From assembly GCA_019637105.1 (NCBI GenBank), contig JAHBWF010000015.1:1-64000 (forward strand): a stretch of DNA of 64,000 bases, in the 5' to 3' direction. A model generated the notes under the pieces. That model ran no database searches and was not told the origin of the DNA. It saw only the letters and a list, made by a program, of their open reading frames with translations. Below, piece after piece: positions 8,099 to 16,351 of the stretch (positions within the stretch are counted from its first letter, which is position 1; every line of letters begins with the position of its first letter). The stretch comes from Labilithrix sp. (GTDB lineage: Bacteria; Myxococcota_A; Polyangia; Polyangiales; Polyangiaceae). A program made the position numbers and the translations under genes.

Positions 8099-10288
8099 TC
8101 AGTCGCCCGGGTTGAAGATGATCGGGTAGACGACGGTGACGATGCCGCCCTCGGGCTGCGGGAACGAGAGGTTCCCGAAGCCGCGGACGACGCACGAGAT
8201 GACGCCCTGATCCGGCAGCTCGCTGCCGCCGTCCTGCGCCGTGGAGACGGCGCCCGAGCGGTCGATGACGAACTTCACGGAGACGCGGCCCGAGAGCGTC
8301 GGGTTGTTGCGCAGGCCGTTCTCGTAGCAGAGACGGAAGCGGCCGAAGTTCTGGCGAACGATGCGCTGGATGACCTCCGGCGGGAGGCGGCCGTTGACCT
8401 GCGTCGCGCCCTGACGGAGCGACGGCGCCTTGGTCGCGTGCGCGCCGCCGAGGCGGCCGTGGCCGTTGCCGAAGCCCTGGCCGGTGCCGGTGCCGGCGCC
8501 GTGGCCGAGGGTGCCGATGTTGCCGAGGCCGATGCCCTCGCCGCGACCGCCGCCGCCTTCGCCGACGCCGGAGAGGCCGAGACCGCCGGCGCCGAACGCG
8601 TCGCCGATGGCGTCACCCCACATGTTGCCGCGCGCGGAGAGCGGGTCGTTGCCGAGCGAGTCGTCGCGTCCCCACGGCGCCGTCGGGGCGTTCGGATCGC
8701 CGCCCGCGCCGACGTTGATGAGGCCGATCATGCCGAACTCCTGCGCTTCCTTCAGCGCAGCCTGCCGCGCGATGTGCGGGTCCGCGTTGTCCTGCGGCCC
8801 CTGCACGCCGTAGCGCTTGTTCGTGTCCTTGGTGTTCGGGTTCCCCATGGAACCCTCCTCACCCTTCGCGCGCGTGCCGGTGCCGCCCTCCTTGTTGTCG
8901 GCGTTCTGGTCCGGCTGCTGCTCGGTCTCCTTCTCCTCCTGCTCACGCTCGGCGGCGGCGTTGAGCATCTTCTGCATGAGGAGGAGCTGGTCGCGGTCGA
9001 TCGCCTCGGCGTCGTCGTTGCCCATCGACGGCATGAAGAACGCCATCGAGGCGACGATGCCGACGTGGAGGAGGAACGAGAGGCCGATGAACATGTACGC
9101 GGCCGGCTCGAAGCTCGAGAAGACGCCGACCGGCGGCGACTTGCCCGCGTTGACCGCGCTGACCTCGAAGACGAGGCCCGCGCCCTCGATCTCCATCCGC
9201 GCCCTCGCGTTGTTCGGGAGCTCGAGCTCGTGCGCGCCGCTCAGCTCCGCGGACGGACGAGCGCGCCCCGACGAGACGAGGTCGTGGAACGTGAAGGTGC
9301 CCTGCCCCGGGATCTCGACCGTGCCGCTCGAGCGCGGGAGGATCACGAGCGCCGCGCTCACGCCGCGCGCGACGACGACGGGCGCGCGCGTGGTGCCGAG
9401 CACCTCGCTCGGCACGAAGTAGTCGGCGCCGGGCTCCTCACCGACGAAGAAGCTCTTCGGCGGCGAGTTGTGCGCGACGTGGAGCGTGTTCTGGTCCCAC
9501 TTGACGAGGACCTCGATGGCCGCGGCGTGCGTCTCGACCTCGTCGGGGTGGACGTCAGGGCCGCTCTTCACGATCGAGAAGGTGTACGGCTGGCTCGGAT
9601 CGAAGTCGCTGCCGCCGGGCGCGTTGAGCGCGTAGCCGCCGCCCTGATCCGCCGCCGACGCGACGAACGGGTTCGCCACCGCCGCGAACGGGCTGGCCAC
9701 CGCCGCGAACGGGTTCGCCTGCGCGAACGGGTTCGCCGGCGCGGGGGGCGCGCTCTGGTTGGAGGCGGGCGCCGCGAACGGGTTCGCCGCGGGGGGCGGC
9801 TGCGACGGCGCCGCGAACGGGTTCGCCGGGGGCGCGCTCCCGCCGGGGATCGCCTGCGCGGCGATCGCCTCGGTCGGCGTGTTGACCTGCATCTGGTGCG
9901 GCGGCACCTGCGGCGTGACGGGCGGCGGCGGCACCGGCGCGCTCGCCATCGCGGCGGTCTGCGCGCCGCCCGCGAGCTCGGCGCTCTCCAGGTGAATCAT
10001 GGTCGACCCGATCTGGATCTGGTCGCCCGGCCGGACCTTGCACTTGTTGACCCGCTGGCCGTTCACCATCGTGCCCGGCTCGTTGCCGAGGTCGATCAGG
10101 GTGATGTCGTTCGGGCCGGCGACCTCGATGACCGCGTGCATGCGCGACGCGAGGTCATCGTCCACGCGCAGGTGGCTGCGCGGGTCCTTGCCGACCTTCA
10201 CGATGTCCTGGGCGATCGTGTCCCTACGCACGAGCTGCTCGCCCTGGTAGAGCGCGAACGTCAGCGCAACCTTCGCCTTGCCTTCCAT
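8099..10288 (-). CDS. gltG: GltG/PglI-like: FHA domain, one TM, AgmX/PglI C-terminal domain
   Basis: Predicted inner-membrane subunit of a Glt-type envelope machine, linking a cytoplasmic FHA domain to a periplasmic TonB-like tail. 729 residues: FHA about 20-105 (VGKDPRSHLRVDD, SRMHAVIE, NEPGTMVNG), Pro/Ala linker 146-213 with five NPF motifs plus one SPF, a second globular region, one TM about 393-417 (FIGLSFLLHVGIVASMAFF), charged then Gly-rich periplasmic stretch, and a C-terminal domain about 635-729 (RLPPEVIQRIVRQNFGRFRL, CVVRGFGNLSFPQPEGG) of the AgmX/PglI tail family. ATG 10288 has AGAGGAAGG upstream; an ATG at 10348 is less likely. Known GltG of Myxococcus has this role; assignment here is by architecture and neighbours. 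Confidence 0.8.
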   Translation of the reverse strand: MEGKAKVALTFALYQGEQLVRRDTIAQDIVKVGKDPRSHLRVDDDLASRMHAVIEVAGPNDITLIDLGNEPGTMVNGQRVNKCKVRPGDQIQIGSTMIHLESAELAGGAQTAAMASAPVPPPPVTPQVPPHQMQVNTPTEAIAAQAIPGGSAPPANPFAAPSQPPPAANPFAAPASNQSAPPAPANPFAQANPFAAVASPFAAVANPFVASAADQGGGYALNAPGGSDFDPSQPYTFSIVKSGPDVHPDEVETHAAAIEVLVKWDQNTLHVAHNSPPKSFFVGEEPGADYFVPSEVLGTTRAPVVVARGVSAALVILPRSSGTVEIPGQGTFTFHDLVSSGRARPSAELSGAHELELPNNARARMEIEGAGLVFEVSAVNAGKSPPVGVFSSFEPAAYMFIGLSFLLHVGIVASMAFFMPSMGNDDAEAIDRDQLLLMQKMLNAAAEREQEEKETEQQPDQNADNKEGGTGTRAKGEEGSMGNPNTKDTNKRYGVQGPQDNADPHIARQAALKEAQEFGMIGLINVGAGGDPNAPTAPWGRDDSLGNDPLSARGNMWGDAIGDAFGAGGLGLSGVGEGGGGRGEGIGLGNIGTLGHGAGTGTGQGFGNGHGRLGGAHATKAPSLRQGATQVNGRLPPEVIQRIVRQNFGRFRLCYENGLRNNPTLSGRVSVKFVIDRSGAVSTAQDGGSELPDQGVISCVVRGFGNLSFPQPEGGIVTVVYPIIFNPGD

Positions 10289-10410
10289 CGTATCGACCTT
10301 CCTCTGGTGCCGCCGCGTCTCGTCGCGGAGAGGCGGCGGTTGCTGCACGCGTCGTCGTCGTTGGTGTCCACCGCTTCGCGCGAACGGCGAAGCGACAATG
10401 AATGATCAGA

Positions 10411-10695
10411 TCAGAGGTTCTCGACGCTCTTCAACATCTCGGGCACGAAGGACGTGCGCGGGCGAATGAGCGTCGTGCGCACCGGGCCGGGACGCACGCG
10501 GATCGTCGCGTCGTTCGGGCCGAAGCCGCCCGCCGCGAGCGGATCGTCGGAGAACTCGTAGCCGTACCCCTCGTCCCTGCCCGTGCCGCCGGTGGCCTTG
10601 ACGCCGCCGCCGCCGCCGGGCTGCTGCGCGAACGCCGAGGCGCTCGTGAGGACGAGCGCTGCTCCCAGGAGACCGAAAAGAACCCGCTTCATCAT
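10411..10695 (-). CDS. Small exported protein between gltE- and gltG-like genes (GltF position)
   Basis: 94 residues. Signal peptide 1-23 (ends SASAFAQ), Gly-rich segment, then a short conserved-looking tail ending FVPEMLKSVENL. No known domain. The ATG pair at 10695/10692 follows GAGGAG by about 6 bp; an ATG at 10755 is not needed. It lies 122 bp before the GltG-like gene and downstream of its own candidate promoter. In Myxococcus a small gene, gltF, holds this slot; homology cannot be shown by eye. Confidence 0.75.
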   Translation of the reverse strand: MMKRVLFGLLGAALVLTSASAFAQQPGGGGGVKATGGTGRDEGYGYEFSDDPLAAGGFGPNDATIRVRPGPVRTTLIRPRTSFVPEMLKSVENL

Positions 10696-10826
10696 CTTCC
10701 GCTCCTCATTTCTCCGACGTCGGGCACCGCTCGAAGGCCCGTTCGCGACGGGCACGTTAGCGGCATTCGTGCCGAAGGGGTAAATCTTCCAATTTCCCAG
10801 GATTTTTGCGCCGCGATTACAGTGAC

Positions 10827-10855
10827 AGTGTACCGCCGGACGGACCGGGCAGCAA
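10827..10855 (-). promoter_or_regulatory. Candidate sigma-70 promoter for the gltF-gltG pair
   Basis: Minus strand: TTGCTG (10850-10855), 17-bp spacer, TACACT (10827-10832), in a locally A/T-richer pocket, about 125 nt before the small exported gene. Hexamer matches are 3/6 and 4/6, so this is a weak call. Confidence 0.35.
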
Positions 10856-11040
10856 GCGGTTCATGTACGCGCGGAGGATCGATCCTGCGAGTTTCGTCGT
10901 CTTTCTAACCGGGAAGCGCCGGGTTCAAGACGTCCTGACAACGTCTCGACCCAGAAGGTTCCCGAGAATCGCAACACGGCTCGCGGGCGACTCCTTTGGT
11001 CGCCCCTCGCCGCGCGCGTCGTTCCGCGCCCCAGCAGCAC

Positions 11041-11072
11041 GAAGGCCCCCCTGGCGAACCAGAGAGGCCTTC
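11041..11072 (-). terminator. Terminator hairpin after gltE-like gene
   Basis: Minus strand: GAAGGCC, TCT, CTGG-TTCG-CCAG, GGG, GGCCTTC: outer 7-bp and inner 4-bp stems capped by a TTCG loop, 20 bp past the stop of the TPR lipoprotein gene. The transcript continues GTGCTGCTGG rather than a T-run. It suggests the three upstream TPR genes are one transcription unit. Confidence 0.65.
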
Positions 11073-11092
11073 GAGCGCGCGGCGCGCGGTGG

Positions 11093-12535
11093 CTACTGCT
11101 TCTCGGACTCGGCCGCCTCCGCGGAGCTCTGGTTGGTCGCGTCCTTCTGCGCGTTCGCATCGAGCTTGAGGAAGGCGATCGTGTCGTCGATGTCGCCGAT
11201 ACGACCGAGGTCCTTCTTCGAGCCGTCGCCCTTCACGCGCTTGACCGCGCCGTCGTACTCCGGCTTGCCCGACGCCTTCTCGAGGAAGGTCTGGAAGATC
11301 TTCTTCGCCTCCTCGAGCGAGGCGATCGTCTTCTCCTTCGCGCCGCCCGACTTCGCCTTGAACTCCTGCGTGAGGATGCCCTCGTTGTAGAAGGCGTCCG
11401 GGCGGTTCGGGTCGATCTTCTTCGCCGCGTCGAGCTCGGCCTGGACGGCCGCGACGCGCTGATCGTAGTCGGCCTCGACGCCCGTGATCGGACCGCGGAG
11501 CGCGAGCGCCATCCCGAGGTGCGCGTCGTAGTCGTTCGGGCGCATCTCGAGCGCCTTCTTGAACGCGCCCTGCGCCTGCTCGAAGCCGCGGAAGCCGAGG
11601 TTGACGAACGCGTAGTTCATCTGCGCCTCGAAGAACTTTGGATCGAGCTTGGCCGCCGTCGCGAACGCGGCGACCGCGCCGTTGACCTGACCGAGCTCGT
11701 TCTGGATGAGGCCCGCGGTGTTGTGGATCGGCGCGTAGTTCGCGTTCTTGCGGATCGCCTGCGAGCAGACGAGGGCCGCGAGCTCGAGCTGCTGCACGTC
11801 CGCCTTCTTCTGCTGCGACGCGTGCGTGATGACCTGACGGCCCTTGCTGGTCTTGCTCGTCCCCTTCACCGCTCCGGCGCGCTTCTTCGCGAGCTGGAAG
11901 TAGTAGAGGGCGAGCTGGTTGAACGCCGGCATGTAGGCGTCGTCGATCGCGAGCGCGCGCTGGAGGTTCAGCTTCGCGCAGTCCATGTCGTCCTTGCAGC
12001 CCTGCCCGCCCTGCGCGCTGTCGCGCGCCATCTGCACGAGGGCGAGGTTGACGAGCGCCGGGACGTTCTGGAACTGCGCGTCGGTGACCGCCTGCTGGAG
12101 GGCGCCGATGGCGGCGTCCTCGTTGCCGTCGGCCTTGTACTGGTAGAGCGCGATCTGCGCGCGCGCGTGGTGGAACTTCGGGTCCGCCGCGAGCGCGGCG
12201 TCGAACTTCGCCTTCGCGTTCTTGTCGTCGTTGCAGCGCTGGTACGCGAGGCCGGCGTTGAAGATCGCCTGGGCGTTCTTGCCGACCTCGTCGAACTTCT
12301 TCGCCACCTCGGCGCAGGCCTCGTTGCTCCAATCGTTCTTCTTGTCGTGCTCGACGAAGAGATCGATCGCAGCGTTGAACTTCGCCTGCGCGTCCTTGCT
12401 CAGCTCGGCGGCGGCGCCGCCGCTCTTCCCGGATTTGCCGTCGGCGCCGGTCTTCGGGCTCGGCTTGTCGCCGCCGCCGCACGCCGCCGTGAGAGCCAGG
12501 AGCCCCGAGACCATGAGTGTCGTGATGCGCTTCAT
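11093..12535 (-). CDS. gltE: GltE/AglT-like TPR lipoprotein
   Basis: 480 residues, close to the length of Myxococcus AglT/GltE. Lipoprotein signal peptide with Cys19 (LLALTAAC), a Gly/Ser/Lys linker, then tetratricopeptide repeats over most of the length (for example AIFNAGLAYQRCNDDKNAKA, ALAADPKFHHARAQIALYQY), a solenoid for protein binding in the periplasm or under the outer membrane. ATG 12535 has GGAG 8 bp upstream. 17 bp after the 1263-aa TPR gene. Proposed role: outer-membrane-side scaffold of the Glt complex; a non-motility role is possible. Confidence 0.8.
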   Translation of the reverse strand: MKRITTLMVSGLLALTAACGGGDKPSPKTGADGKSGKSGGAAAELSKDAQAKFNAAIDLFVEHDKKNDWSNEACAEVAKKFDEVGKNAQAIFNAGLAYQRCNDDKNAKAKFDAALAADPKFHHARAQIALYQYKADGNEDAAIGALQQAVTDAQFQNVPALVNLALVQMARDSAQGGQGCKDDMDCAKLNLQRALAIDDAYMPAFNQLALYYFQLAKKRAGAVKGTSKTSKGRQVITHASQQKKADVQQLELAALVCSQAIRKNANYAPIHNTAGLIQNELGQVNGAVAAFATAAKLDPKFFEAQMNYAFVNLGFRGFEQAQGAFKKALEMRPNDYDAHLGMALALRGPITGVEADYDQRVAAVQAELDAAKKIDPNRPDAFYNEGILTQEFKAKSGGAKEKTIASLEEAKKIFQTFLEKASGKPEYDGAVKRVKGDGSKKDLGRIGDIDDTIAFLKLDANAQKDATNQSSAEAAESEKQ

Positions 12536-12552
12536 GTTTGTGTCTCCTTCGC

Positions 12553-15500
12553 TCACTTCTTCTTGCCGGCCTTGGGCTTGGCGGGAGCGGCCGCCGCGGG
12601 CTTCGCGGCTTCCTTCTTGTCGCCCTCCTCCGAGCTGACCGTGGTCTTCTCGGGGGCGGCCGCCGGCGGGTGCCAGAAGGTCCCGTCCGGGAGGACCGGC
12701 GGCACCTTCTCGTCGAGGCCGCTGTTCGCGAGCGTCGGCGCGCCGCGGAGCTCGTCGACGACGTGGTACTCGGCCTTGTAGTTCTTCGCGAGCCAGACCT
12801 CGCAGCTGCGGCTGAACTCGTCGAAGTACTGGTACTTCACCGACAGGTCGAGGCACTTCTTGAGCGCCGGCTTGGCGTGGTTGACCTTGAAGGGCTCGCT
12901 CGCCGCGTCGAGCGCGTCGTAGTACGTGCCGCGGATGTCGGCGTCCTTCTTCCACGCCTCCGGGATCGGAGCGCGGCGGAAGTCGTCGACGAGGTCACCC
13001 CACATGAGGCCCGCGCGCGAGCCGGCGGCGATGACCCACTTCGGCGGCGGCACGGGCTTCAGCTCGAGGATCTTGACGTACTCGGGCTCGACCTTGCCGA
13101 TCGCGTCGCGCTTCTTCGTGTACCACTCCTTGACCTTCGTGTTGATGTGCTTGAGGACCGAGTCCTTGTCGCCCGGGCCCTTGTAGGCCGGGAACTTCAC
13201 GGTCTCGACGTCGGCCTTGCGGCGCTCCTCCGCCGCGAAGAAGAACGCTTCGCCGACGGCGTTGAGCGCCTTCGCGAGGCGGCGGTCGTGCTGCGCGTTG
13301 TCCTCGTCCGGGTACGCGGCCTTGATCTTCGCCTCCGCGTCGGCCGGGTTGCTCCAGAGCGCGCGGACCTTGGCGTACTCGGCCTTGGCCTGGTTCTCAC
13401 CGCCGCGGAGCTTCGTGTGCGCGCGGGCGAGCGTGGTGCGCGCCTGCACCTGGATGTCGGGCGCCGCCTTCGAGATCGTGCCCATCGCGCCGGACAGGGC
13501 CTTCTGCGCCTTGTCCCACTGCTCGTTGTCGGCGTAGTGCGAGCCGACCGCGAACGCGATCTGCGCCGTCTGCGCCGGCTTGCTGCCGCCGTAGTTCTTG
13601 GTGAAGAGCTGGGCGTCGGCGATCGCCTGATCCTCCTGGCCGAGGCCGAGGCGGAGGATGACGGCGTCGGAGAGGGCCTTGTCGGCGTCGGGCGCCTTCG
13701 GGTCCATCTTCGCGTACTTCTCGTACCACTCGGCCGCGAGGTCGTAGACCGCGATGGCCTGGTAGTTACCGCCGATCTCGTAGGTCGCCTTCTTGGCGAG
13801 CGGCGAGTTGCCCTTCGTGCGCTCGTCGAACGCGAGGAGCGCGCGGCGGACGGTGATCGCCTTCGCGACGAGGCGAGCGGCCTGGAAGGCGCGCGCCGCG
13901 TTGTAGGCGATCTCGTCGCACCTCTCCGCCTGCGGCTGCTGCCCGTTGTTGACCGGGTCCTGGCAGTAGCGGCGGAACATCTCGAAGTACGCCGTGCCGC
14001 CCTTCTCGTAGAGGGCGATCGACTCCTTGCCGCCTTCCTTGTCCGCGCGCTCGACCAGCTTCTGGGCCTTGAGGCGGAGGATGTCGACCTGGATCTTGTT
14101 GAGCGTCGTGCACTGGTCGGCGTTCTTCTGCGCCTTGTCACCGGTGCAATACAGCTCGATGAACTTCGGGACGTCCTGCTCCATGTCGTCGAAGCAGTTC
14201 GTCTTCGAGAAGTGCGAGCCGAGGACGTTGATGCTCTCGAGGTAGAGCTGCGCGGCGTAGATGCCGACGTCGCGATCGGAGTGGTTCATCGCGATCTCGC
14301 GGAACCCGATCGCCGACTCCTCCCAGTGCTGCGACTCGAAGTACGTGCGCGAGCGGGCGTACTTGACCTCGACGAGCTGCTCCTGACCGGCGGCGTCGTT
14401 CGCGGCCGGCTTGATGTAGCAGATGTACTTGTTGAAGGCCGAGACCATGCCCTTCTGGTTCTCGGTCATCTCCTTCGGCTTCAGCTTCTCGGCCTCCGCC
14501 GCGGCCTGGGCCTTCTTGTCGCCCTTCTTGTCGTTCTGGCCGGGCAGGTTGCCCGCGCCCTTCTTGCCGGCGTCGCCCTTGTGGGTCTCGTCGTAGATGT
14601 TCTGGTAGCAGAGCACCGCGGCGTACGCGGCCTCCGCGGCCTCGGGCGCCTGCGGGTTCTCCTGAACGACGGAGTCGAAGGCGGGGCCGCACTTCGCCCA
14701 GTCCTTCTGGAAGTAGAGCAAGTCCGCCATCGCGTACTTGATCTTGTAGATGCTCGGCCAGTCTTCCTTGACGATGCGCGGGAACGTGAACTTCGCGAAC
14801 TCGTCCGCCTGCCAGTTGTCGACGACCTTCTTGTAGAGCTGCGCCGCGAGGCCCATCGTCTTCTGGTCGCCCGTGCCGCGCTGGCCCTGCGAGCCGACGG
14901 CCTCGAGGTGCCACGCCATCGCGGTCTCGGTCGCGAGCGACGCGGTCTTGTTCGCGCACTCGGCCTTCTGCTCGGCGGTGTACCCGCCCGACTTGACCTC
15001 GTTGAAGACCTTGATCTGGTTGTCGACCTCCTTGACGATGATGTCCTTGTTGCCGGACTTCAGCGCCATGGTCGCTTCGGTGATGTGCGCCTGGTAGACG
15101 CAGTGCCGCCCGCCCTTGTCGCGGGTCATCAGGTCTTTGTAGAGGATGATGGCCTCCGGGTAGTGGCCGGTGTCCAGGTAGTTGTTACCCAGATCGTCCA
15201 TCATCCGGTACGTCTTCTCGTTCGACCCGCTCGCGTCGCCCGAGATGTTGTGCATGAAGTTGTAGGCCTGCGCCGGGTCGCCCTTCAGCGCGTAGACCGG
15301 GATGACGTCGCGGCGCGCGGAGTCCGCGAGCTTGGCCGCGCCCGGGAGCTGGGCGTGCACGACGCCGAACTCGACGACCTTCTTGAACGCGTTGAGCGCC
15401 TTCTCGAGCTCGCCCTTGTTCCAGAAGACGTAGCCGAGCTTGTACCAGGCGTAGCCGTACACCTTGTTGTTCGGCGCCGGGTACTTGGTCACCTCGGTGT

Positions 15501-16344
15501 AGGCCTGGGCGGCGAGGTCCCACTTGCTCGGATCGCCCTGCGCCTCGTTGAAGAACAGCTCGCCGAACGCGAGGTACGCGTTCGGGATGTACTTCGACTG
15601 CGGCGCCTTCTTGATGAGGTCGTAGTAGACCGAGCGCGCGTTCTTGAGGTCGTTCGCCTGCTCGTACTCGTACGCGAGGTAGTAGAGAACCTCGTCGATC
15701 TGCCCGTAGTTCGGGTACTCGTTGACGATGAGCGTGTAGTTGGCGATCGCCTTCTTGCGGGCGGCCTTCATGACGGCGTCGGCCTGGTTGGCCTGCGTCT
15801 GCTGCTGCCCCGCCGCGTTGGGGTTCGTCTTCTTGAGCTCGTCGCGCTTGATCTCCGCCTGCGTCTTGTCGCGGAACGCGGCGGACTCGAGCTCGACGTA
15901 CGCCTCGGCCAGGCGCCGCGCGAGCTGCGGGCGGTCCGGCTTGTTCTTCGCGGTCGTCTCGAAGAGGCGCTCGAGGCCCTGGATCTCGGTGACGAGGAGG
16001 GCGCGCTGTCGCGCCTGGAGGCGGCCCTTGCGCTCGTCGCGCGGGGCCTCCTCGATGTTCGGCTTCCCGGGCTTCGTCTGCTGGTCGCGCTTCTTGAGGT
16101 CCGCGGACTGCGGCGCCGAGTGGAAGTTCGTCGCCGGGGTCTTGCTGCCCTTGAACTCCTTCGGCGCGACGCCGCCGGCGCAGGCGTTGAGCGACTGCTT
16201 CGCCTTGTCGTCGATGCAGACCTCCGCGGCGAGCGCCTCGACGCCCACCGTGACGGCGGCGCCGACGACCAGCACCTGGAGGAGGCGACCGAGGGTCGCC
16301 GAACGCGGGCTCGTGGGGGATGCCCCAAGTTGAAGTCGATTCAT
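12553..16344 (-). CDS. gltD: GltD/AgmU-like large periplasmic TPR protein
   Basis: 1263 residues, comparable to Myxococcus AgmU/GltD (about 1.2 kb residues, TPR). Signal peptide about 1-39 (LGRLLQVLVVGAAVTVG, cleavage after EALAA), a charged N-terminal segment, then many degenerate tetratricopeptide repeats (ALNAFKKVVEFG, IANYTLIVNEYPNYGQIDEV, AAAEAEKLKPKEMTE linker) and an Ala/Pro/Lys-rich tail. ATG 16344 was chosen over 16404 because GGGAGG lies just upstream and overlaps the stop of the previous gene; the gap is 7 bp. Proposed structural subunit spanning the periplasm. Family membership rests on size, repeats and gene order. Confidence 0.8.
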   Translation of the reverse strand: MNRLQLGASPTSPRSATLGRLLQVLVVGAAVTVGVEALAAEVCIDDKAKQSLNACAGGVAPKEFKGSKTPATNFHSAPQSADLKKRDQQTKPGKPNIEEAPRDERKGRLQARQRALLVTEIQGLERLFETTAKNKPDRPQLARRLAEAYVELESAAFRDKTQAEIKRDELKKTNPNAAGQQQTQANQADAVMKAARKKAIANYTLIVNEYPNYGQIDEVLYYLAYEYEQANDLKNARSVYYDLIKKAPQSKYIPNAYLAFGELFFNEAQGDPSKWDLAAQAYTEVTKYPAPNNKVYGYAWYKLGYVFWNKGELEKALNAFKKVVEFGVVHAQLPGAAKLADSARRDVIPVYALKGDPAQAYNFMHNISGDASGSNEKTYRMMDDLGNNYLDTGHYPEAIILYKDLMTRDKGGRHCVYQAHITEATMALKSGNKDIIVKEVDNQIKVFNEVKSGGYTAEQKAECANKTASLATETAMAWHLEAVGSQGQRGTGDQKTMGLAAQLYKKVVDNWQADEFAKFTFPRIVKEDWPSIYKIKYAMADLLYFQKDWAKCGPAFDSVVQENPQAPEAAEAAYAAVLCYQNIYDETHKGDAGKKGAGNLPGQNDKKGDKKAQAAAEAEKLKPKEMTENQKGMVSAFNKYICYIKPAANDAAGQEQLVEVKYARSRTYFESQHWEESAIGFREIAMNHSDRDVGIYAAQLYLESINVLGSHFSKTNCFDDMEQDVPKFIELYCTGDKAQKNADQCTTLNKIQVDILRLKAQKLVERADKEGGKESIALYEKGGTAYFEMFRRYCQDPVNNGQQPQAERCDEIAYNAARAFQAARLVAKAITVRRALLAFDERTKGNSPLAKKATYEIGGNYQAIAVYDLAAEWYEKYAKMDPKAPDADKALSDAVILRLGLGQEDQAIADAQLFTKNYGGSKPAQTAQIAFAVGSHYADNEQWDKAQKALSGAMGTISKAAPDIQVQARTTLARAHTKLRGGENQAKAEYAKVRALWSNPADAEAKIKAAYPDEDNAQHDRRLAKALNAVGEAFFFAAEERRKADVETVKFPAYKGPGDKDSVLKHINTKVKEWYTKKRDAIGKVEPEYVKILELKPVPPPKWVIAAGSRAGLMWGDLVDDFRRAPIPEAWKKDADIRGTYYDALDAASEPFKVNHAKPALKKCLDLSVKYQYFDEFSRSCEVWLAKNYKAEYHVVDELRGAPTLANSGLDEKVPPVLPDGTFWHPPAAAPEKTTVSSEEGDKKEAAKPAAAAPAKPKAGKKK

Positions 16345-16351
16345 GGAAACC

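Larger units (their letters stand above)
10696..11092. other. Intergenic region splitting the glt-like cluster
   Basis: About 400 bp without a gene. It holds the terminator hairpin of the upstream TPR operon and a candidate promoter for the downstream pair; the remaining sequence shows nothing recognisable on either strand. Confidence 0.6.
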
